From assembly GCF_900129705.1 (NCBI RefSeq), contig NZ_FQWO01000006.1, positions 124,001 through 188,000 of the forward strand: DNA of 64,000 nucleotides, read 5' to 3'. The position numbers and the translations under genes are program-made. Below are positions 61,231-64,000 of this stretch, in pieces. Source of the stretch: Flavobacterium granuli (GTDB lineage: Bacteria > Bacteroidota > Bacteroidia > Flavobacteriales > Flavobacteriaceae). The notes beneath the pieces were generated by a model. It was not told the DNA's origin, did not search any database, and worked only from the letters and a program-made list of their open reading frames with translations. Numbering within the stretch: position 1 is the first letter of the stretch; every line of letters begins with the position of its first letter.

Positions 61231-62280
61231 ATGAAATTATCACATTTTCAATTTGATTTACCTAAAGAACTTTTAGCAGAATTTCCTGCTGAGAATAGAG
61301 ATGAAGCTCGTCTGATGGTTATTGATCGTAAAAAACAAACTATCGAACATAAAATGTTCAAAGATGTTATTGATTATTTTGACGATGGTGATGTTTTAAT
61401 TTTAAATAACACCAAAGTTTTTCCTGCACGTTTGTACGGAAATAAAGAAAAAACCGGAGCAAGAATTGAAGTTTTCTTACTTAGAGAATTAAATGCAGAA
61501 CAACGTCTTTGGGACGTTTTGGTAGATCCGGCCCGTAAAATCAGAATTGGTAATAAATTGTATTTCGGAGATGATGATTCATTAGTAGCGGAGGTTATTG
61601 ATAATACAACTTCTCGTGGAAGAACATTGCGTTTCCTTTATGATGGTTCTTATGAAGAATTCAGAAACAAATTAACTGAGCTTGGAGAAACTCCAATCCC
61701 AAAATACATAAGCAGAGACGTAACTCCGGAAGATGCGGAACGTTACCAAACTATCTATGCTAAAGAAGAAGGAGCTGTTGCGGCGCCAACTGCTGGTTTG
61801 CACTTTTCTAAGCATTTGATGAAAAAACTGGAAATTAAAGGAGTTAAGTTTGCTGAGGTGACTCTTCACGTAGGTTTAGGAACTTTTAACCCGGTTGAGG
61901 TTGAGGATTTGTCTAAACACAAAATGGATTCTGAGGAATTAAAAATTACTCAAGAAGCCTGTGATATCGTCAATGAAGCTAAAGCGAAAAAGAAACGTAT
62001 TTGTACCGTAGGAACTACATCAATGCGTGCCGTTGAAAGTTCTGTTTCTTCACAAAACACATTAAATCCTTTTGATGGTTGGACGAACAAATTTGTTTTC
62101 CCTCCTCATGATTTTACAATACCAACTTGTATGATTACTAATTTTCATACTCCAAAATCTACTTTATTAATGATGGTTTCTGCATTTTGTGGTCACGATT
62201 TAATGAAGAAAGCGTATGAGGAAGCAATCAAAGAAAAATACAAATTTTACTCTTACGGTGACGCGATGTTAATCATCTAA
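61231..62280 (+). CDS. queA: SAM:tRNA ribosyltransferase-isomerase
   Basis: 349 aa. It transfers and isomerises the ribose of SAM to preQ1 in tRNA, the penultimate step of queuosine. [63 protein letters not shown] and [19 protein letters not shown]. It uses SAM, made by MetK. Stand-alone with its own promoter. Confidence 0.97.
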   Translation: MKLSHFQFDLPKELLAEFPAENRDEARLMVIDRKKQTIEHKMFKDVIDYFDDGDVLILNNTKVFPARLYGNKEKTGARIEVFLLRELNAEQRLWDVLVDPARKIRIGNKLYFGDDDSLVAEVIDNTTSRGRTLRFLYDGSYEEFRNKLTELGETPIPKYISRDVTPEDAERYQTIYAKEEGAVAAPTAGLHFSKHLMKKLEIKGVKFAEVTLHVGLGTFNPVEVEDLSKHKMDSEELKITQEACDIVNEAKAKKKRICTVGTTSMRAVESSVSSQNTLNPFDGWTNKFVFPPHDFTIPTCMITNFHTPKSTLLMMVSAFCGHDLMKKAYEEAIKEKYKFYSYGDAMLII

Positions 62281-62303
62281 ATTCACTTATAAAGGTTAAT
62301 TCA

Positions 62304-62334
62304 TAAATCTCGTCAGCAATGGCGAGATTTTTTT
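62304..62334 (+). terminator. queA terminator
   Basis: AAATCTCG / CGAGATTT with a 10-nt loop and T-run. The SIMPL gene, convergent, ends about 90 bases further on. Confidence 0.85.
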
Positions 62335-62426
62335 ATGTCTTGATAGTTGCAATAGTCCTATATTTCGAAGTTTTTTAGTGTGATATTTCCACAGATTTCG
62401 CTGTTGGATATTCTAAATCAAAAATT

Positions 62427-63161
62427 TCAATCTACTTGGTAAACTAATTTTACAGTAATGGTAGCCGTTTTGTTTTTGGAACTGGTATTGAATGAACCGC
62501 CATAAGAATAATCTTCGGAGGAGTTTTGTCCTATAATTTGAAAAACACCCATATCGGATTTCTTTAAATTCCCTAAATCAGCATTGGCATTTTCGGCAAT
62601 ACTTTGCGCTCTTGTACTGGCGTCTTTTGTGGCTTCGGCAATCATTTTTATTTTTAATTCGGCAAGCTTGGTATAATAATACTCAGGCGCATTCGAATAA
62701 AACTCGACTCCAGCATTGATTAGTTCACTGGATTGTCTGGATATATCTTCAATTTTATTTACTTCTTTGGACTGAATGCTTACGTTTTGAGTTAGCGTAA
62801 ATCCGGTAAATAAATTTTGTCTGATGCTTCCGTTTTCATTATAAGTGGTCTCATAATCTTTGTTGAAATTAATGGCCGAAAATATGATATCAGCAGACGG
62901 GATTCCTTTGTTTAGTAAGTAGGTTTTAATTTTTTCGCGGTCAGCATCCAATGAGGTATAGGCTTCTTTCAAGGTACTGCTTTTTTTAGAGAAAGAACCT
63001 TTCCAAACAATTAAATCAGATATGAAATCTGTTTTTCCCAGGCCGGTAACGCTAATGGTATCATTGCTTCTATTCCTGTTCTGGAAAGCATTGGCAAACA
63101 AGAAAGCTGATATTACGACAGCTATCGATAGGATAATTGCATTTAGATTATTTTTAAGCAT
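62427..63161 (-). CDS. SIMPL-domain (DUF541) protein
   Basis: 244 aa. An N-terminal membrane anchor or signal (about 7-26, AIILSIAVVISAFLFANAF) leads to a periplasmic SIMPL domain: ISVTGLGKTDFISDLIVWKGSF, then LTQNVSIQSKEVNKIE and a late TATITVKLVYQVD. Members bind polymers or are linked to stress in the envelope; no enzyme activity is known. Single gene, convergent with queA. Confidence 0.88.
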   Translation of the reverse strand: MLKNNLNAIILSIAVVISAFLFANAFQNRNRSNDTISVTGLGKTDFISDLIVWKGSFSKKSSTLKEAYTSLDADREKIKTYLLNKGIPSADIIFSAINFNKDYETTYNENGSIRQNLFTGFTLTQNVSIQSKEVNKIEDISRQSSELINAGVEFYSNAPEYYYTKLAELKIKMIAEATKDASTRAQSIAENANADLGNLKKSDMGVFQIIGQNSSEDYSYGGSFNTSSKNKTATITVKLVYQVD

Positions 63162-63331
63162 AAAAACAGGAGTTAAGTTACAATCAAATATAGTTAAAAT
63201 TCAGAGTCAAATAACTTGTGTTTTTAGGAAATTCTTAATTTTCACAATAGTACATTGTTGAAGCTACAAAATAAAGTGGTTACGCTTTGTGTCAAAATAA
63301 ATATTGGTTATTTTTACAAAACAAAAAAAGA

Positions 63332-64000
63332 ATGATGATTTTCGAAAATACCAAAGAATTTGCACAAGGACTTGATTCGCAAGATAAATTAAGTAAATAT
63401 AGAGATGAATTTATTTTTCCAAAAGTGAATGGAGAAAAGGTGATTTATTTCACAGGAAATTCATTGGGTTTGCAACCCAAACGCACCAAAGCCTATATTG
63501 ATGAAGTCATGAATGACTGGGCTGAGCTCGCAGTAGAAGGGCATTTTTATGCCGATAAACCTTGGTGGGATTATCAAGAACGTTTTGCTGAACCATTGAG
63601 TAAGATAGTGGGCGCATTGCCATCTGAGGTAACGGTGATGAATACTTTGACGGTAAATCTTCACTTGTTGATGGTTTCTTTTTATAGACCAACAAAATCA
63701 AGATACAAGATTATTTGCGAAGAAAAAGCTTTTCCTTCAGATCAATATATGTTTCAAAGCCAAGTTCATTTTCATGGTTTTAAACCTGAGGAGGCGATTG
63801 TTGAAATTAAACGTCGAGATGGGGAACACAACATCCGCTTGGAAGATATTTTGGCTAAAATTGAAGAAGTGGGAGAGGAGTTGGCTTTAATTTTAATAGG
63901 CGGAGTTAATTATTATACAGGTCAGGTTTTTGACATGAAAACGATAACTGCTGCCGGACATCAGGTTGGAGCAAAAGTGGGATGGGATTTGGCTCACGCA
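63332..64000 (+). CDS. kynU: Kynureninase, N-terminal part (cut by window edge)
   Basis: 223 codons to the edge with no stop. Start ATG 63332 (or 63335). FTGNSLGLQPKRTKAYIDEVMNDWAELAVEGHF, TKSRYKIICEEKAFPSDQYMFQSQVHFHG (in blocks) and GWDLAHA are typical of kynureninase. It splits kynurenine to anthranilate and alanine in tryptophan breakdown or, in some bacteria, NAD synthesis. The PLP lysine lies beyond the window. Divergent from the SIMPL gene. Confidence 0.92.
   Translation, partial: MMIFENTKEFAQGLDSQDKLSKYRDEFIFPKVNGEKVIYFTGNSLGLQPKRTKAYIDEVMNDWAELAVEGHFYADKPWWDYQERFAEPLSKIVGALPSEVTVMNTLTVNLHLLMVSFYRPTKSRYKIICEEKAFPSDQYMFQSQVHFHGFKPEEAIVEIKRRDGEHNIRLEDILAKIEEVGEELALILIGGVNYYTGQVFDMKTITAAGHQVGAKVGWDLAHA

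Noticed and set aside
1..64000. CRISPR arrays, tRNA or rRNA genes, prophage or IS
   Set aside because: No direct-repeat array with spacers, no tRNA clover-leaf signature, no integrase, transposase or phage gene seen.

Overview
The window is about 64 kb of chromosome from a Flavobacteriia member, most likely Flavobacterium. The evidence is the low GC content, the gliding and secretion genes (gldA, porT/sprT), the TamL-like lipoprotein, -7 boxes of the TAnnTTTG type with TTG about 20 nt upstream, split metH, and many Bacteroidota families (DUF5686, 2TM, DUF7793). It is mostly ordinary core chromosome. I see no prophage, IS, CRISPR array, rRNA or tRNA.

Layout. 1-8.7 kb: end of a Zn alcohol dehydrogenase, accD, fbaA, tamL-like, an rRNA methyltransferase, porT, menG/ubiE, a small membrane protein, folA and a 2TM protein. 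8.9-20.7 kb: thyA, a bifunctional-nuclease protein, etfBA, pdhB, DUF5686, a DNA glycosylase, soluble ppa beside the membrane pyrophosphatase hppA, and a deoxynucleoside kinase. 20.9-30.3 kb is the methionine region: metK with a SAM-II-like leader, metY behind a Met-rich leader peptide, a 1.16 kb regulatory tract (two more leader-peptide/terminator units, a 67-aa ORF, a SAM-I riboswitch), then metX-metL(thrA)-osmC-metZ. 30.4-39.6 kb is assimilatory sulfate reduction: an Rrf2 regulator, a TauE/SafE permease, cysH, cysD, cysN, a sulfite reductase with a HEPN-like tail, cobA, a met8-like siroheme gene and an FNR-like flavoprotein. 39.6-45.4 kb: a second SAM-I riboswitch, metH in two halves with an unknown gene and REP-like hairpins between them, and metF. 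45.4-53.6 kb: a repeat lipoprotein, gldA, an M28 peptidase, then an aromatic amino acid operon (pheA, aminotransferase, tyrA, DAHP synthase-chorismate mutase) behind an aromatic-rich leader peptide, and rsgA. 53.6-64 kb: dtd, a three-gene cluster (alpha-oxoamine synthase-GNAT fusion, DUF7793, hybrid histidine kinase), an orphan piece of a type ISP restriction enzyme, a MazG-like protein, aroA, queA, a SIMPL protein and the start of kynureninase.

The genes form a sulfur and methyl circuit: sulfate to sulfide (cys genes and siroheme synthesis), sulfide plus acylhomoserine to homocysteine (metX, metY, metZ), homocysteine to methionine (metH, metF), and methionine to SAM (metK). Nearly every step sits behind an RNA control element. 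The most interesting observation is a set of four short leader ORFs, each followed by an intrinsic terminator and a competing antiterminator pairing. Two have clear amino acid logic (Met codons before metY; Phe/Tyr/Trp codons before pheA), and three share the layout GGAA...GGGTA...ATTG. Second is the oxoamine synthase/DUF7793/hybrid kinase cluster, which resembles the CqsA/CqsS or LqsA/LqsS signalling arrangement.

Stretches over 300 bases without a long gene: 22173-22712, 23988-25149, 39557-39996 and 48041-48426. Their contents are listed as features. Within them, 23988-24174 and 24792-24909 hold nothing I can support.
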